In this document: piece after piece, positions 23,241-32,786 of the stretch
How positions within the stretch are numbered: the stretch's first letter is position 1
Layout of the letters: each line of letters starts with the position of its first letter
From: an uncultured Rhodospirillaceae bacterium
Lineage (GTDB): Bacteria; Pseudomonadota; Alphaproteobacteria; Rhodospirillales; Rhodospirillaceae
Direction of reading: 5' to 3'
DNA length: 64,000 nt
Assembly: GCA_943787205.1 (NCBI GenBank)
Contig: CALSLN010000016.1
Coordinates: forward strand, 154,763-218,762
Program-made: the position numbers and the translations under genes
Notes under the pieces: model-generated
Database searches by the model: none
Told to the model about the DNA's origin: nothing
What the model saw: only the letters and a program-made list of their open reading frames with translations

Positions 23241-24947
23241 ATGACTGAGCCTGCACGCCCTGGCCTGACGCGCCATTACGTTACGGTCGGTCGGCGACAA
23301 CTCCATTACCGACGGGCTGGCTCTGGTCCGCCTTTGCTCGCCCTCCACCGTCTGCCGAGATCATCTGAAGATCTTGTTCCGTTCATTGAATCTGCGTCTA
23401 AGTCTTTTACCATTATCGCACCTGACCTTGCTGGCTATGGCAATTCATTTGCTTTGGAAGCGGCGCCCGAAAGCCTTGATCCCCTGTGTGATGATTTAGA
23501 AGCGTTGCGGATTGCTCTTGGTTTGGATCGCGTGCTTCTTTATGGCGAACAAGCTGGCGCTGCCCTCGCCCTCGAATACGCGGATCGCAATCCAAACCGT
23601 GTTGTTGCGCTTGCGGCCTGGGACCTTGATCTGCCGGGTGCGTTGGATTTGCCACCGAGCGCTAGGGCCCCTCTTCCGCCATTCGAACCCAAGTGGGACG
23701 GTAGTCATTTTGCCTGGCTCTGGGCAATGTTGCGCGAGCAAACGGCGTTTCACCCGTGGCATACACCAGCTCTCAATACACGCGTCGATGCAGACATGCC
23801 TGATCCGATAGAGTTGAATCGGCGAGTCATTCAATTCTTAAATGCCGGCCAACATGGTCGAGGCTACGAGTCTGGATATAACGCTGCGCGGACGTTCGAT
23901 GCGCCGACAATTCTTGGTAGCGTTAAGACGTTAGCGCTGGTTGTTGCGCGCCAACGCCACGATGCGAAAGACCCTTGGCGCGGCATAACGTCTGTTGCCA
24001 ATGATCTACAGAAGTCGACTGCTGATGGGCAGACAAAAGGTGAAGCTCAGTGTTTATCTTTTCTGGCGGGGCATCGATTCGAGTCTGAGGTTCCATCCCC
24101 ACCGCCCGTAACGCCGATTCCAGGTGTTTTGTGGCGAGACTACGTTTCTGTTGACGGCGGACAACTGCATTATCATTGCAATACGGACGCCGACACTGTG
24201 CCATTGCTCGTCCAACATGACGCCGCCAGTTCAATAGGCACTGTCGAGGTCATTACGCAGTCGTTTATCGGTCGACGCACGGTCTTTGCATTCGACATGC
24301 CAGGCTCTGGTGATTCTGATCGAACTATTCCTGAAGAAAATATTGAGGTTGATGTTTACGCCGCTACGTTGGCTGCGGCACTAGAACAGTTGGATCTACC
24401 GCAGGTGGATTTTTACGGCATGTGGGGCGGTGGTTTTGTCGGCCTGGATCTCGCTATTCAAAAACCAGACCAGGTCCGCAAGCTGATTATGAGCAATGTG
24501 TTCCAGCATACCGGAGCGGAGCAAGAGGACATTGTGGCTAATTATACGCCAGATGTTTCACCGGTTTGGCATGGTGGTCACTTGATGCAGTGTTGGCATC
24601 AAATGCGTGATCAGGGAATTTATTATCCGTGGTTCAAGCGGACGCATCAGGGTGTGATTTGGCGTGAGCCGTTTCTTGCCACGGATATGGTTCATGAGCG
24701 CGTTTGTTCTTTGCTCAAAGCGGGCAACATGTACCGCACTGCGTATCAGGCGCACTTCATCTACCCGACCTATGAAAAATTGGCGAAGACGCCGGTGCCA
24801 ACCCTTTTGGCAACTTCAGAGTGGGACCCAAATAATTCGCACACCCTGGAGGCAGCGAAATCGGCACCCAATTGCCAGTTCCAATACCTTGACGAAGATT
24901 TTTCTAAATGGGGGGAGAGCTTCCTGCCGTTTTTGGAAGAGTCTTAA
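23241..24947 (+). CDS. Tandem alpha/beta-hydrolase-fold protein lacking nucleophile serines
   Basis: The 568-residue protein contains two alpha/beta-hydrolase domains in a row, about residues 1-270 and 285-568, each opening with a similar HYxxVxGxQLHY strand. In active family members the nucleophile elbow reads GxSxG. Here the first copy has LYGEQAGAALALEYA near residue 100 and the second FYGMWGGGFVGLDLA near 393, so the Ser is replaced by Gln and Trp. The second copy also lacks a clear catalytic His at its end (EDFSKWGES). It could be a non-catalytic binding protein, or an enzyme using another chemistry. No signal peptide is seen. It lies 39 bases after acnA and may share its transcript. Confidence 0.72.
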   Translation: MTEPARPGLTRHYVTVGRRQLHYRRAGSGPPLLALHRLPRSSEDLVPFIESASKSFTIIAPDLAGYGNSFALEAAPESLDPLCDDLEALRIALGLDRVLLYGEQAGAALALEYADRNPNRVVALAAWDLDLPGALDLPPSARAPLPPFEPKWDGSHFAWLWAMLREQTAFHPWHTPALNTRVDADMPDPIELNRRVIQFLNAGQHGRGYESGYNAARTFDAPTILGSVKTLALVVARQRHDAKDPWRGITSVANDLQKSTADGQTKGEAQCLSFLAGHRFESEVPSPPPVTPIPGVLWRDYVSVDGGQLHYHCNTDADTVPLLVQHDAASSIGTVEVITQSFIGRRTVFAFDMPGSGDSDRTIPEENIEVDVYAATLAAALEQLDLPQVDFYGMWGGGFVGLDLAIQKPDQVRKLIMSNVFQHTGAEQEDIVANYTPDVSPVWHGGHLMQCWHQMRDQGIYYPWFKRTHQGVIWREPFLATDMVHERVCSLLKAGNMYRTAYQAHFIYPTYEKLAKTPVPTLLATSEWDPNNSHTLEAAKSAPNCQFQYLDEDFSKWGESFLPFLEES

Positions 24948-25157
24948 TACGAAGGCGGCAGCTAGCCAGCCCTCCCAGCCCTCGAGTCGCGCGTATTAAG
25001 CTTGCTTAACGGCCTGAACGCGCAAATTTACCGTCGTAAAACGCGATTTATCTGGGCCTCCATGCAACCTTCTGGACAGAAGGGGCGTTCGTACCATTAG
25101 ATGATGTAGAAAGTTTCGACTGTGATCTAATGTGCCGCGTGGGGAAGGGACCGCACA
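24948..25157. other. Intergenic region
   Basis: The 210 bases hold a short inverted repeat TTAAGCTTGCTTAA near 24997-25010 and another, CTTCTGGACAGAAG, near 25069. Neither has a T-run. No gene is seen. Confidence 0.4.
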
Positions 25158-26012
25158 ATGCATACAAGAAAACCTCAGTTTAGCGACCGTATGGGGCATG
25201 CCGCCCTATCAAGTCGGCTGTGGTTAACTGGTGCGTTGGTTTCGGTAGTGTTGGGCTTTGCCCAGACCCCGGTTTCTGCCGACGGAATGGCAAACCAGGA
25301 AACAGAGCAGGTTTTGACCCTGGTGGAGCTTTATACATCACAGGGGTGCTCATCCTGTCCGCCCGCCGATGCATTCTTGAGTGATTTGGCCGAACGGTCT
25401 GATGTGCTCGCACTGTCTTTTCATGTCGACTACTGGAATACAGATGAGTGGCAGGACCCATTTTCTCATAAGTCGTTTAGTCTGAGACAGCGTGCGTACA
25501 AAGAGTCCTTAAAGACGGACTATGTCTACACGCCCCAAATGGTCGTCGCTGGTTCCTATGCGGCGCCAGGTGGCCAACGCCTCGCCATTAATGATGCAAT
25601 AGCGCAAACTACGTCTGGAGTGGGCCATCCAGAACTCTCTATCCGCCGCATGGCAAACGACCGCGTCGAGATAACAGTGTCGGCGGTTAACAACGCCTCT
25701 CACGGCACGGTTTATGCTGCCGTATATGATTCACAAAAATATACCCGTGTGCGCGGTGGTGAAAACCGTGGCCGAACGCTAAGCAACATCAATGTCGTGA
25801 AGCGGCTCGTCGCTTTGGCGCCGTACTCCGGCAAAGCCCAAAAGTTTGGATTTGCCGTATCGGATCTTGACGCGCTTCGGTCCGACGGTATCGCCGTGTT
25901 TATTCAAGCTGAGAAAGTTGGTCGCGTTCTATCAGTCGCCAACCTTTCGCCGCGTGCGGTTCCATCAGTACAGGTAACCCTCACGCAATTGCGGCAACCC
26001 ACTCTTCGTTGA
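25158..26012 (+). CDS. DUF1223 exported thioredoxin-like protein
   Basis: This protein belongs to DUF1223, a family with a thioredoxin-like fold but no assigned function. The 284-residue form has a signal sequence ending near TPVSADG (about residue 43). The family core VELYTSQGCSSCPPAD near residues 54-69 carries a CxxC redox-type motif, and HVDYWNTDEWQDPFS near 96 is typical. The PQMVVAG segment near 128 provides the thioredoxin-like cis-Pro position. The C-terminal half is beta-rich and less conserved. Its end faces the htpG end with only 13 bases between. Confidence 0.85.
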   Translation: MHTRKPQFSDRMGHAALSSRLWLTGALVSVVLGFAQTPVSADGMANQETEQVLTLVELYTSQGCSSCPPADAFLSDLAERSDVLALSFHVDYWNTDEWQDPFSHKSFSLRQRAYKESLKTDYVYTPQMVVAGSYAAPGGQRLAINDAIAQTTSGVGHPELSIRRMANDRVEITVSAVNNASHGTVYAAVYDSQKYTRVRGGENRGRTLSNINVVKRLVALAPYSGKAQKFGFAVSDLDALRSDGIAVFIQAEKVGRVLSVANLSPRAVPSVQVTLTQLRQPTLR

Positions 26013-26025
26013 GAGATTGTGTTGG

Positions 26026-27903
26026 TTATAGAAGTCCGCGTTCCATTGCCTGAGAGAGCCGTTGGCCAAAAGCGATGGGATCCGGCAGGGTTTCACCTTC
26101 GACAATCCTTGCTTGATCCAACAAGAGGTGGGCTGTCTCGCCTATAATTTCATCGCTTTGACCGGCCAACTTCTGAATCAATCCATGCTTCGGATTGATC
26201 TCTAGAATTCTAGCGTTGGCGAGTCCTTCACCTTGCCCGTGTTGTTTCAACATGCGCTCCAGGTGAAGGCTCATACCGCCTTGCTCGCCGACCAGGCAGA
26301 CGGCGCTTGCTGTAAGTCGATTAGAGGCTCTGACTTCTTTGACGGTCTCGCCAAGCGCGTTTTGCATGCTGACAATGAGGGCGTCGATGTCGGTCTGCGT
26401 TTCCTCATTATCTTTCTTCTCGTCGGAATCATCATCTGCTTCGTTCTTTGCAATTGTGTCTAGGTCACCAGCGGATTGTGACGCAGAGCGGAACGGATGC
26501 TTGTCATAGACACCGACCGAGGTAACCCAGAATTCGTCGACGGGATCTGTGAGCAGAAGAACCTCAACGCCTTTGGCAATGTATCCTTCGAGTTGTGGTG
26601 ATCTTTTCAAAGACGCCACGTCGCTACCCGTTATGTAGTAAATCGCATCCTGGCCTTCTTTGAAGCTCGATACGTAGTCTTTGAGGCTGCGCCAGTCTTC
26701 GCCTGCGCTGGTTCTGAATCGACTGAGCTCGAGGATTTCGTCTCGGCGTTCAAAATCTTCGTAGAGCCCTTCCTTAAGGACGGAGCCAAAGTTCGACCAG
26801 AATGCATTGTATTCTTCGGCGTCTTTGCTGCGGTCCTTGAGCTCTTTGAGCAGTTTGCTGACCAGCCCCTTTTGGATTTTTTTAAGCTGCGGGTTGTCCT
26901 GCAGCATTTCGCGGCTGACGTTGAGGGGCAGGTCCGGGGAATCCACGACACCTTTTACGAATCTCAGATAGGGCGGAAGAAGCCCTTCCAGGTCGTCTGC
27001 GATGAACACGCGATTGACGTAGAGCTTTACGCTGCTTTTTCGGCTTGGCTCAAATAGGTCGAATGGTGGATTGGAGGGTAGGTACAAAAGGCTTGTATAT
27101 TCGATCGCGCCTTCTGCTCTAAAATGTAGAGTGTGCCAAGGCTCATCGTAGCCATGAGCGACGTGGTGATAGAATTCTGTGTATTGCTCGTCTGTTATTT
27201 CATTCTTTGGTCGGGTCCATAACGCTGACGCAGAGTTTAGCGTTTCTTCTTCGCTGTCTTCTTCGCCCGGAATTGCTGCGAGAACCACAGGCAGGGCAAC
27301 ATGATCTGAGTAAGTCGTGACGACAGTTTTTAGGCGGACAGGCTCAAGGTATTCATCTGCTTCCTTGCGCATATGGAGAACAATCTTCGCCCCCCGACAG
27401 ACATCGTCTGATTCACTAATGCTGTAGCTACCACGGCCGTCCGAAACCCAAAGCCAGCCTTGGGTTTCCCCCGCCTTACGGGCATAAACCTCAACCTTTT
27501 CAGCGACCATGAATGATGAGTAGAACCCAACCCCGAACTGTCCGATTAGGGATACGTCTTTTGAGGAGTCACCCGTGAGGGAGCTCATAAATTCAGACGT
27601 GCCGGATTTAGCGATCGTGCCTAGGTTCTCAACCAGATCGTCTTTGTTCATTCCGATACCATTATCGCTAATGGTTAGTGTCCGGTTTTCTTTGTCGACT
27701 TCAATGTGAATGGAGAATTCTGATCCGCCATCGTCGAGTAATTTTTCGTTGGTTAAGGCTGCATATCGAAGCTTGTCGCAGGAGTCTGACGCATTGGAAA
27801 TCAGCTCGCGCAGGAAAATCTCCGTATTGGAGTACAGAGAATGCACAACAATATCTAAGAGTTTTGAAACCTCAGCTTCAAATGACCTTTTTTCTTCGCT
27901 CAT
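26026..27903 (-). CDS. htpG: chaperone protein HtpG (Hsp90)
   Basis: HtpG is the bacterial Hsp90, an ATP-driven dimeric chaperone in the cytosol. The 625-residue length is normal. The GHKL ATP site shows ELISNASDSCDKLRY near residue 35, SDNGIGMN near 79, and GQFGVGFYSSF near 118. The middle domain has the conserved NVSREMLQ near 330. A charged linker, EADDDSDEKKDNEE, is visible near 476. The protein is intact. The 250 bases upstream are shared with the divergent hibernation factor gene and carry no recognisable heat-shock element that I can vouch for. Confidence 0.97.
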   Translation of the reverse strand: MSEEKRSFEAEVSKLLDIVVHSLYSNTEIFLRELISNASDSCDKLRYAALTNEKLLDDGGSEFSIHIEVDKENRTLTISDNGIGMNKDDLVENLGTIAKSGTSEFMSSLTGDSSKDVSLIGQFGVGFYSSFMVAEKVEVYARKAGETQGWLWVSDGRGSYSISESDDVCRGAKIVLHMRKEADEYLEPVRLKTVVTTYSDHVALPVVLAAIPGEEDSEEETLNSASALWTRPKNEITDEQYTEFYHHVAHGYDEPWHTLHFRAEGAIEYTSLLYLPSNPPFDLFEPSRKSSVKLYVNRVFIADDLEGLLPPYLRFVKGVVDSPDLPLNVSREMLQDNPQLKKIQKGLVSKLLKELKDRSKDAEEYNAFWSNFGSVLKEGLYEDFERRDEILELSRFRTSAGEDWRSLKDYVSSFKEGQDAIYYITGSDVASLKRSPQLEGYIAKGVEVLLLTDPVDEFWVTSVGVYDKHPFRSASQSAGDLDTIAKNEADDDSDEKKDNEETQTDIDALIVSMQNALGETVKEVRASNRLTASAVCLVGEQGGMSLHLERMLKQHGQGEGLANARILEINPKHGLIQKLAGQSDEIIGETAHLLLDQARIVEGETLPDPIAFGQRLSQAMERGLL

Positions 27904-28154
27904 GTCTTATTGCTCTCTTGGTGTGATGTGTTCGGGCGTTGAAACTGACCCAATGTAAATTTGGCCCCATATTGGGTCTAAGGTCGTCGCTGGCAAGGGT
28001 AAAATGAAACTTCTTTTCGTATTTTTACCGAAAGACGGTTGATTGATTTGGCGCATTGTTCCGGCTTGCCTATCGCGCCATGATAGAGTTTCAGCTGTGG
28101 CCTCAAATGCCCAAGGCTGATCGACGTTGTTTATGGTGAAAACTGGAGGCGTAT

Positions 28155-28535
28155 ATGCAGATCCCTATCCAGATTGCGTTTCATGGTGTCGACAAATCCG
28201 ATGCCGTTGAGGATAAAATTCGAGAGCGAGTCGACAAATTAGAAAACTATTCTGATCGAATCACCGGATGTCGAGTTGTTGTCGAATCGCATCACAAGAG
28301 CCATTCCAACCTCAATACGAATGCAGCACCATTCCATGTGACTGTTCATCTCTCTGTCCCAGGCGAAGACCTCGTTGTGCGACGAGACCCAAAAGAGACG
28401 AGGGCCCATGAAGACATACAGATTGCGCTCCGTGATTCATTCGATACGATGGAGCGACGGCTCAAGGATTATACGCAGAAGATAAAGCGTATCGACCGGC
28501 GTCAGGATCAAGAGATCCCTGCAGAAGAGAGTTAG
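28155..28535 (+). CDS. hpf: Ribosome hibernation promoting factor, short form
   Basis: Hpf/YfiA-type proteins bind in the 30S decoding region and inactivate ribosomes in stationary phase. The 126-residue product begins MQIPIQIAFHGVDKS and has the family beta-alpha-beta-beta-beta-alpha pattern, with KLENYSDRITGCRVVVE near residue 29 and a basic C-terminal helix (DTMERRLKDYTQKIKR). Many alphaproteobacteria have a longer form with a C-terminal dimer domain; that domain is absent here. An AACTGGAGGC ribosome site precedes the start. Confidence 0.87.
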   Translation: MQIPIQIAFHGVDKSDAVEDKIRERVDKLENYSDRITGCRVVVESHHKSHSNLNTNAAPFHVTVHLSVPGEDLVVRRDPKETRAHEDIQIALRDSFDTMERRLKDYTQKIKRIDRRQDQEIPAEES

Positions 28536-28604
28536 GGTGTAGTCACTCGAAGCTCGATGTTTTTTTAAGTTCGTCTCGATTCTCTAGCTTCGGTTCCCAT
28601 CGCT

Positions 28605-31172
28605 TTGACCTTCCGGCCCGAACGATCTGATCATGCTGTTACCGTTGTTCTTGGGCCAACGAACACGGGCAAGACCTATTTGGCTATGGAGCGCATGCTT
28701 GGCCATGCCTCTGGTACAATCGGGTTCCCGTTGCGTCTACTGGCGCGTGAAAACTATGACCGTGCTGTTGCAGTAAAGGGAGCTGGGGCCGTTGCCTTGG
28801 TTACCGGCGAAGAAAAGATTATTCCTCCAAGGGCGAGTTATTTTATCTGTACGGTCGAAAGCATGCCGATCGATCGCGACGTGGCATTTCTGGCGGTTGA
28901 TGAAATTCAACTCGCCGCTGATAAAGAGCGTGGCCATGTTTTTACGGACCGCCTTCTCCATAGCCGCGGGCGTGTTGAAACAATGTTCCTTGGGGCTGAG
29001 ACTGTACGTCCGCTCGTGCGTCGACTTATTCCCGATGCGCAGTTTATCACTCGGCCACGGTTCTCGAAGCTGACCTATAGTGGATCCAAGAAGCTTACCC
29101 GACTCCCGCGCCGTACTGCTGTCGTGGCGTTCTCTGTGTCGGAGGTCTACGGCATCGCTGACTTGTTGCGGCGCCAGCGGGGTGGCGCAGCGGTGGTTAT
29201 GGGAGCGCTCAGCCCAAGAGCGCGGAATGCACAGGTTGCTCTGTATCAATCTGGGGAGGTTGACTACCTGGTCGCGACAGACGCTATCGGTATGGGGCTC
29301 AACATGGACGTTGATCACGTTGCATTCGCGTCGTTGTCAAAATTTGACGGACGCGCACCGCGTGCGCTGATGCCTTCAGAACTGTCTCAGATTGCCGGTC
29401 GCGCCGGTCGTCATATGAACGATGGTACGTTTGGCGTTACAGCGGACGCGTCTGCATTAGACCCTGAAATTGTCGCGCGTATCGAAACACATGAGTTTCA
29501 GGCTGTTAAATCTCTGTATTGGCGCAACTCAGACCTAAATTACGCGACGGTTCAAACATTGCTGGCAGGTCTAAATAAACCGCCGCCTGGCCCTGGTCTC
29601 ATTCGGCCCTCAACACCAGAAGATCAACAGGTCTTGGAAATTCTATGGAACGACCCTGACGTGCGTGACCGGGCCAAGGGATCGAAGCGCGTTCGATTGT
29701 TGTGGGACGTCACTCAAGTTCCCGATTTCCGAAAATTACGCCCGGAAAACCATGCGCGGATATTGTCTCAGGTCTTTACGCACCTCAGCGGAGAGAACGA
29801 GCGCATTCCTGAGGATTGGGTGGCGGAACAAGTTGGTCGAGTTGATCGCGCGGATGGTGATATCCACGCGTTGATGGACCGTATCGCGGCCATCCGAACT
29901 TGGACTTACCTCGCGAATCGCCCAAGGTGGGTCGAAAATGCCGGTTATTGGCAAGACCAGACGCGCGTTGTAGAAGATCGACTATCAGATTCTTTGCACG
30001 AGAAATTAACTGAGCAGTTTATTGATCGGCGCATCGCACACTTGGTAAAGAAACTTAAGGGTACAGATCGCATGGTCGCAGTCGTGGACGAAGCTGATCG
30101 CGTTGAAGTCGATGGCCACTTCATCGGCGAACTAAAGGGACTTGTTTTTGTCCCAGACAAAACAGGTCTCAAAGCCGCGGATAGAGCGATTGAGAACTCT
30201 GCAAATGCGGTGTTGGTTCCAGAGCTAGAGAAGCGAGCAACGCAGCAGATCGAAGCGGAAGATGGTGCATTTTCTCTCGATGATGACGCTAACGTCTCTT
30301 GGCAAGGGGCTGTTGTCGCGACGTTAAGCGCGGGTGCTCGCCCCTTGTCGCCTAAAGTTACACTGCGCGCTGATGACCGACTAGACTCCAGCCTCTGTGA
30401 GAAGCTGGTGGTTCGTCATCAATCTTGGCTCGACGCCCATATTAAAAAGTTACTTGGTTCTTTGGTGCAAGCCGAATCCGCACCACTTAAAGGCGCGCCG
30501 CGTGGCCTTGCCTATCAGGTCACGGAAGCGCTTGGGACGATAAACCGAGCAGTTGCCGAAGCGCAGGTCCGTGCGCTATCTGATGACGACAAGAAGGCGT
30601 TGGCGGCCTGCCGTATTCGATTTGGGATCAATTTTGTCTATGTTCCGGATGTCCTAAAGGCAGAGCCAATCCGTCTTAGGGCGCTTTTGTGGATGGTAAA
30701 TACACCCTCTACCCCCACGCCGGCTTTACCCCCGGCGGGACGCGTGTCATTCCCGACCGAAGAGGGGGTGCCCGCCGAATATTATTTAGCCTCTGGGTTT
30801 TATGCTGTGAACGGTATGGCTTATCGCGTCGACATGGTTGAACGCTTCTCGGCGGAAGTAAGGCGCTTGCTCCGTGAGGGAACGAGTATATTGCCGCCGG
30901 CACAATTATCGCCTCTTGGAATTGGTGCTGAGAACGCTGCCACGCTGATCGTTTCGCTTGGGTATGTTTCAAGTGTCGGCGAAGAGGGTGTTGCGATTGC
31001 GGTTAAACGCAAACCTCAGCGTAGTAAAAAGACATTAGCAAAGAAAAAACCGGCGGGCAAAGATGGCAAGCCCGATAAGCGGACTCCTAAGTCGAGACCA
31101 AATAGGCCAAAAGAAAAGCCCATTGATCCAGACTCTCCTTTTGCTGTGCTAAAGGGTCTCGTGAAATCGTGA
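28605..31172 (+). CDS. Suv3-like DExH-box RNA helicase
   Basis: A superfamily 2 helicase of the Suv3 / mitochondrial-degradosome type common in alphaproteobacteria, probably acting on RNA. The start is a TTG at 28605; no ATG or GTG lies between the upstream in-frame stop (28566) and the conserved N-terminus, and no clear ribosome site is seen. Walker A is GPTNTGKTYLAMERM near residue 18, motif II is AVDEIQLAAD near 102, motif V is ATDAIGMGLNMDVDHVAF near 226, and motif VI is QIAGRAGRHM near 264. The C-terminal 50 residues are Lys/Arg-rich and probably bind nucleic acid. The length is 855 residues. Its stop overlaps the next gene as GTGA. Confidence 0.9.
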   Translation: MTFRPERSDHAVTVVLGPTNTGKTYLAMERMLGHASGTIGFPLRLLARENYDRAVAVKGAGAVALVTGEEKIIPPRASYFICTVESMPIDRDVAFLAVDEIQLAADKERGHVFTDRLLHSRGRVETMFLGAETVRPLVRRLIPDAQFITRPRFSKLTYSGSKKLTRLPRRTAVVAFSVSEVYGIADLLRRQRGGAAVVMGALSPRARNAQVALYQSGEVDYLVATDAIGMGLNMDVDHVAFASLSKFDGRAPRALMPSELSQIAGRAGRHMNDGTFGVTADASALDPEIVARIETHEFQAVKSLYWRNSDLNYATVQTLLAGLNKPPPGPGLIRPSTPEDQQVLEILWNDPDVRDRAKGSKRVRLLWDVTQVPDFRKLRPENHARILSQVFTHLSGENERIPEDWVAEQVGRVDRADGDIHALMDRIAAIRTWTYLANRPRWVENAGYWQDQTRVVEDRLSDSLHEKLTEQFIDRRIAHLVKKLKGTDRMVAVVDEADRVEVDGHFIGELKGLVFVPDKTGLKAADRAIENSANAVLVPELEKRATQQIEAEDGAFSLDDDANVSWQGAVVATLSAGARPLSPKVTLRADDRLDSSLCEKLVVRHQSWLDAHIKKLLGSLVQAESAPLKGAPRGLAYQVTEALGTINRAVAEAQVRALSDDDKKALAACRIRFGINFVYVPDVLKAEPIRLRALLWMVNTPSTPTPALPPAGRVSFPTEEGVPAEYYLASGFYAVNGMAYRVDMVERFSAEVRRLLREGTSILPPAQLSPLGIGAENAATLIVSLGYVSSVGEEGVAIAVKRKPQRSKKTLAKKKPAGKDGKPDKRTPKSRPNRPKEKPIDPDSPFAVLKGLVKS

Positions 31173-31552
31173 CCGACGGCCTCAGAGTTGATAAGTGGCT
31201 CTGGTTTTCAAGATTTTGTAAGTCACGTTCTTTGGCGCAGACGCTCTGTGCCGGCGGCCGCATTCTTGTAAACGGCATTGAGGCCAGAAAATCTAAGGTT
31301 CTTGTTCGTCCTGGTGATGTCGTTGTGATTACGATTGGTCCGGTGCGCCGAACCGTAGTCGTTAAAACCCTTGGAACGCGCCGTGGGCCAGCGCCAGAAG
31401 CAGCGCTGCTGTTTGAAGAGCAAGGAGAACCGGAGCGGTTGGATGGCGCGAAGAAAGCAGCGCCTTTATACCGCCCGCCCGGTAGTGGACGACCGACGAA
31501 GCGTGAGCGCCGTGCTTTGGAGAAGTTTTTTCTCCGGAGCGCCACTGACTGA
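31169..31552 (+). CDS. RNA-binding S4 domain protein (Hsp15-like)
   Basis: A 127-residue S4-domain protein similar to Hsp15 (HslR), which binds stalled 50S subunits carrying peptidyl-tRNA. The S4 fold is clear: LRVDKWLWFSRFCKSRSLAQ at the start, then GGRILVNGIEARKS near residue 30 and LVRPGDVVVI near 45. The C-terminal tail is basic (RPPGSGRPTKRERRALE), as in Hsp15. It uses a GTG start inside the stop of the helicase gene, so the pair are co-translated. Co-occurrence with the helicase supports an RNA or ribosome role. Confidence 0.85.
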   Translation: MTDGLRVDKWLWFSRFCKSRSLAQTLCAGGRILVNGIEARKSKVLVRPGDVVVITIGPVRRTVVVKTLGTRRGPAPEAALLFEEQGEPERLDGAKKAAPLYRPPGSGRPTKRERRALEKFFLRSATD

Positions 31553-31609
31553 TGGTTATGGGCCGTCAACAACCTTGATCCTAAGTGAATGAGCAGGTAA
31601 CTCACTGTC

Positions 31610-32083
31610 ATGCTTGATGCTTTAAAGTCATTTATCAGTGAGTCGGCCAGTGAGAGCGATGCCCCGCCGACAGGACTGACTGTTCACGCCGCTGCCGCTG
31701 CCTTATTGGTTGAGGCAGCTTTGGCAGACGGCACGTTTGATGACGAGGAGCGCGCTCAGGTCAAAGACGTTTTGGTGCATCTGTTTTCGCTCGCTGAACA
31801 AGATCTCGACAAGATAATCGCCGATGCTGAGCAAAACGTGGCCGAGGCCAATCAGTTGTATGGCTTCGCTCGTACGGTTAAAGATAATTTGGATTACGAA
31901 AGCCGCGTCGAGTTGATGCAAATGTTGTGGGAAGTGGTCTTTTCTGATGGCCAGCTTGACGACTTTGAGGCAAATTTAGTACGTCGAGTCAGTGGCCTGT
32001 TATATGTTACTGATCAAGATAGCGGTCGGGCTCGCAAGGCCGCTTTGGAGCAACTGGGGCTCGACCTGGAAAACCTCTCGTAG
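31610..32083 (+). CDS. TerB-family tellurite resistance-like protein
   Basis: A 157-residue acidic all-helical protein of the TerB family. The repeated pattern is visible: AAAALLVEAALADGTFDDEERAQV near residues 28-51, and again LWEVVFSDGQLDDFEANLVRR near 108-128; both carry the acidic DG-x-x-D/E element that binds divalent metal in TerB. Despite the name, isolated TerB-like proteins are widespread and a tellurite role cannot be assumed. It lies between the S4-domain gene and fdxA, all in the same direction. Confidence 0.8.
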   Translation: MLDALKSFISESASESDAPPTGLTVHAAAAALLVEAALADGTFDDEERAQVKDVLVHLFSLAEQDLDKIIADAEQNVAEANQLYGFARTVKDNLDYESRVELMQMLWEVVFSDGQLDDFEANLVRRVSGLLYVTDQDSGRARKAALEQLGLDLENLS

Positions 32084-32122
32084 GGAAGAGATCCAGATGA
32101 GCAATGTGGAGAGAAAAGCGTA

Positions 32123-32458
32123 ATGACATACGTCGTCACCGAGAACTGTATTAAGTGCAAATTTATGGACTGCGTCGAGGTGTGTCCGGTGGACTGCTTC
32201 TACGAAGGTGAAAACATGCTGGTTATCCATCCGGATGAATGCATCGACTGCGGCGTTTGTGAGCCGGAATGCCCGGCGGAAGCGATTCTCCCCGATTCGG
32301 AAGATTCCACACAAGACTGGCTGGTATTAAATACAGAATACGCGGATAAATGGCCAAATATCACCGCTAAGGGTGAAGCGCCTGCGGACGGTGAAGAGTG
32401 GAACGGAAAGCCGGGTAAGAAAGAGCAATTCAGCGCAAACCCAGGCACTACGGGCTGA
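32123..32458 (+). CDS. fdxA: 7Fe ferredoxin FdxA
   Basis: A small electron carrier with one [3Fe-4S] and one [4Fe-4S] cluster. The 111-residue product starts [17 protein letters not shown] and shows two cysteine sets: C-x2-C-x4-C-x3-CP in the first 20 residues and C-x2-C-x2-C-x3-CP near residues 39-50 ([17 protein letters not shown]). The DxxC spacing in the first set matches 7Fe ferredoxins. It could supply the 2-oxoacid:ferredoxin oxidoreductase at the right end of the window, though that is inference. Its placement next to carD is typical of alphaproteobacteria. Confidence 0.95.
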   Translation: MTYVVTENCIKCKFMDCVEVCPVDCFYEGENMLVIHPDECIDCGVCEPECPAEAILPDSEDSTQDWLVLNTEYADKWPNITAKGEAPADGEEWNGKPGKKEQFSANPGTTG

Positions 32459-32786
32459 TTTTACCCCTTTGGCAGGGCTGGTAGGCGCCTGAATGGCGCC
32501 TACTTTAGGCTGTCTTTTGCGCTGCAAATTTGGTATAAGTGCTTAATCCGCCATAAGAACTGGCGGATTATTTTTTCGCTTAGCCTATTTTTTGTGCGCT
32601 GCAGCAATCTCACGATAAACCAGCGTACACCCATGGCGACTAGATAGGTGTTTGGTGCCATTTAGTCGGGGCGGCGATCAAATAACTGGAACTGTAAGGG
32701 CCGTATGGCCCTTTATTCGTAATGGCGGCTGGGGGGTTGCCAGGGTTTCAGAAGATCAGGGTAACAACTGGAAAGAGAGCCAAATA
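32459..32786. other. Intergenic region with two hairpins, between fdxA and carD
   Basis: The 328 bases include a 9-bp hairpin at 32481-32503 (GTAGGCGCC with GGCGCCTAC, followed by a weak T-rich tail) and the stronger terminator entered separately. Between 32580 and 32786 lies the presumed carD promoter. The carD frame is open upstream to 32652, but the residues before 32787 look non-coding. Confidence 0.5.
32545..32577 (+). terminator. Rho-independent terminator after fdxA
   Basis: AATCCGCCA (32545-32553) pairs with TGGCGGATT (32561-32569), leaving a 7-base loop, and ATTTTTTCG follows. It should end the helicase-S4-TerB-FdxA transcript. Confidence 0.85.

Noticed and set aside
28040..28154. 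Possible sigma-54 promoter before hpf (TTGGCGCATTG region)
   Set aside because: The spacing between the GG and GC elements does not fit the -24/-12 rule.
31610..32083. Tellurite resistance operon
   Set aside because: Only a TerB-like protein is present, without TerC, TerD or TerZ partners.
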